Source: Actinomycetota bacterium
Lineage (GTDB): Bacteria > Actinomycetota > Aquicultoria > Aquicultorales > Aquicultoraceae
Direction: 5' to 3'
Assembly: GCA_030017355.1 (NCBI GenBank)
Contig: JASEIR010000130.1
Span: 1-6,575 of the forward strand
Length of the DNA stretch: 6,575 nt
A program made the position numbers and the translations under genes. Below the pieces are notes generated by a model, which worked only from the letters and a program-made list of their open reading frames with translations, searched no databases and was not told the origin of the DNA. Below, piece after piece: positions 6,463 through 6,575 of this stretch. Each line of letters begins with the position of its first letter. Within the stretch, counting starts at the first letter, position 1.

Positions 6463-6504
6463 CAGACCGCCGACCGCCGCTATAAAGGACCGGGGACCGG
6501 AGAC
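6463..6504 (+). repeat. Hairpin-less repeat variant matching the copy after gpmI
   Basis: This 42-nt unit matches 1800-1841 at 37 positions in direct orientation. Its head is the same paired GACCGCC plus CTATA seen before the hairpins, but it runs into AAG and the GACCGGG/GACCGGA/GAC tail instead of a palindrome. It therefore represents a second module type of the family. Confidence 0.8.
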
Positions 6505-6511
6505 CTGCTAA

Positions 6512-6575
6512 AATCCCCTCCCCCTTGAGGGGTCTCATACAATCCCCTCCCCCTTGAGGGGTCTCATACAATCCC
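6512..6575. repeat. Perfect 29-bp tandem repeats, cut by the window edge
   Basis: Two identical 29-nt units (6512-6540 and 6541-6569) and the first six bases of a third (6570-6575) lie head to tail with no spacer. Each unit contains CCCCTC and GAGGGG arms around a CCCCTT loop, then TCTCATAC. The absence of spacers rules out a CRISPR array. On the minus strand the leftmost stem is followed by ATTTTAG, so weak termination for a gene entering from the right is possible. Copy number beyond the window is unknown. Confidence 0.9.

Larger units (their letters stand above)
6271..6504 (+). repeat. Heptad and hairpin repeat array downstream of recD2
   Basis: The array begins 14 nt after the recD2 stop and is built from 7-nt GACNNNN words. 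Four in a row run from 6271 to 6298 (GACCGCC, GACGGCA, GACCGCC, GACCGCC). Blocks of two GACCGCC words are followed by G, then TTATA or CTATA, then either a 17-nt palindrome or an AAG plus GACCGGG/GACCGGA tail. Palindromes lie at 6304-6320 (TTT loop), 6340-6356 (one stem mismatch) and 6441-6457 (TTC loop). Two less regular heptad stretches (6357-6373 and 6387-6405) are separated by A-rich spacers. A period of 7 is incompatible with a conserved reading frame. No coding sequence is seen in 6257-6575, and no hairpin here has a T-run. Confidence 0.85.

Noticed and set aside
72..6504. Composite transposon bounded by inverted repeats
   Set aside because: No transposase or integrase is present, no target-site duplication is visible, and the enclosed genes are core functions.
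6512..6575. 29-nt repeat as the start of a CRISPR array
   Set aside because: The length is typical of CRISPR repeats, but the units abut with no spacer and no cas gene is present.

Overview
The window is bacterial chromosome, with four complete plus-strand genes enclosed by intergenic repeats. In order they are gpmI (cofactor-independent phosphoglycerate mutase), secG (translocon subunit), a membrane-anchored family 5 solute-binding protein, and recD2 (RecD2/YrrC-type helicase). The bases are moderately AT-rich, and Shine-Dalgarno sites are clear on three of the four genes. The SecG protein has an HSGRGTGLS stretch followed by IIEKNLNRIT, which resembles actinobacterial SecG more than the Bacillus form. 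I therefore lean to an uncultured, low-GC, early-branching Actinomycetota lineage. This is inference from one short protein and is weakly held.

Layout: 1-211 is non-coding. It holds AT-rich heptamers (17-57), a GC-rich hairpin repeat cassette (72-153) and the gpmI leader. gpmI runs 212-1789 from a TTG start. A degenerate repeat copy begins inside its stop codon (1788-1841). A probable extended -10 promoter and a strong ribosome binding site lead into secG (1917-2156). A tandem 21-bp duplication and a strong intrinsic terminator (2214-2238) close that unit. A new promoter near 2275 serves a two-gene operon of the solute-binding protein (2316-3974) and recD2 (3971-6256), which overlap by ATGA. 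The rest, 6257-6575, is non-coding: a heptad and hairpin repeat array (6271-6504), then perfect 29-bp tandem repeats that run off the window edge.

The four genes do not form one pathway: they cover glycolysis, protein export, solute binding and DNA repair. No defence system, toxin, integrase, transposase or CRISPR array is visible. The most unusual content is the repeat family. Its units follow a 7-nt grammar (GACNNNN), joined by a GYTATA linker either to a 7-bp hairpin or to a GACCGGG/GACCGGA tail. An 82-nt two-hairpin cassette occurs in opposite orientations on the two sides of the gene block at 75 of 82 identical positions.
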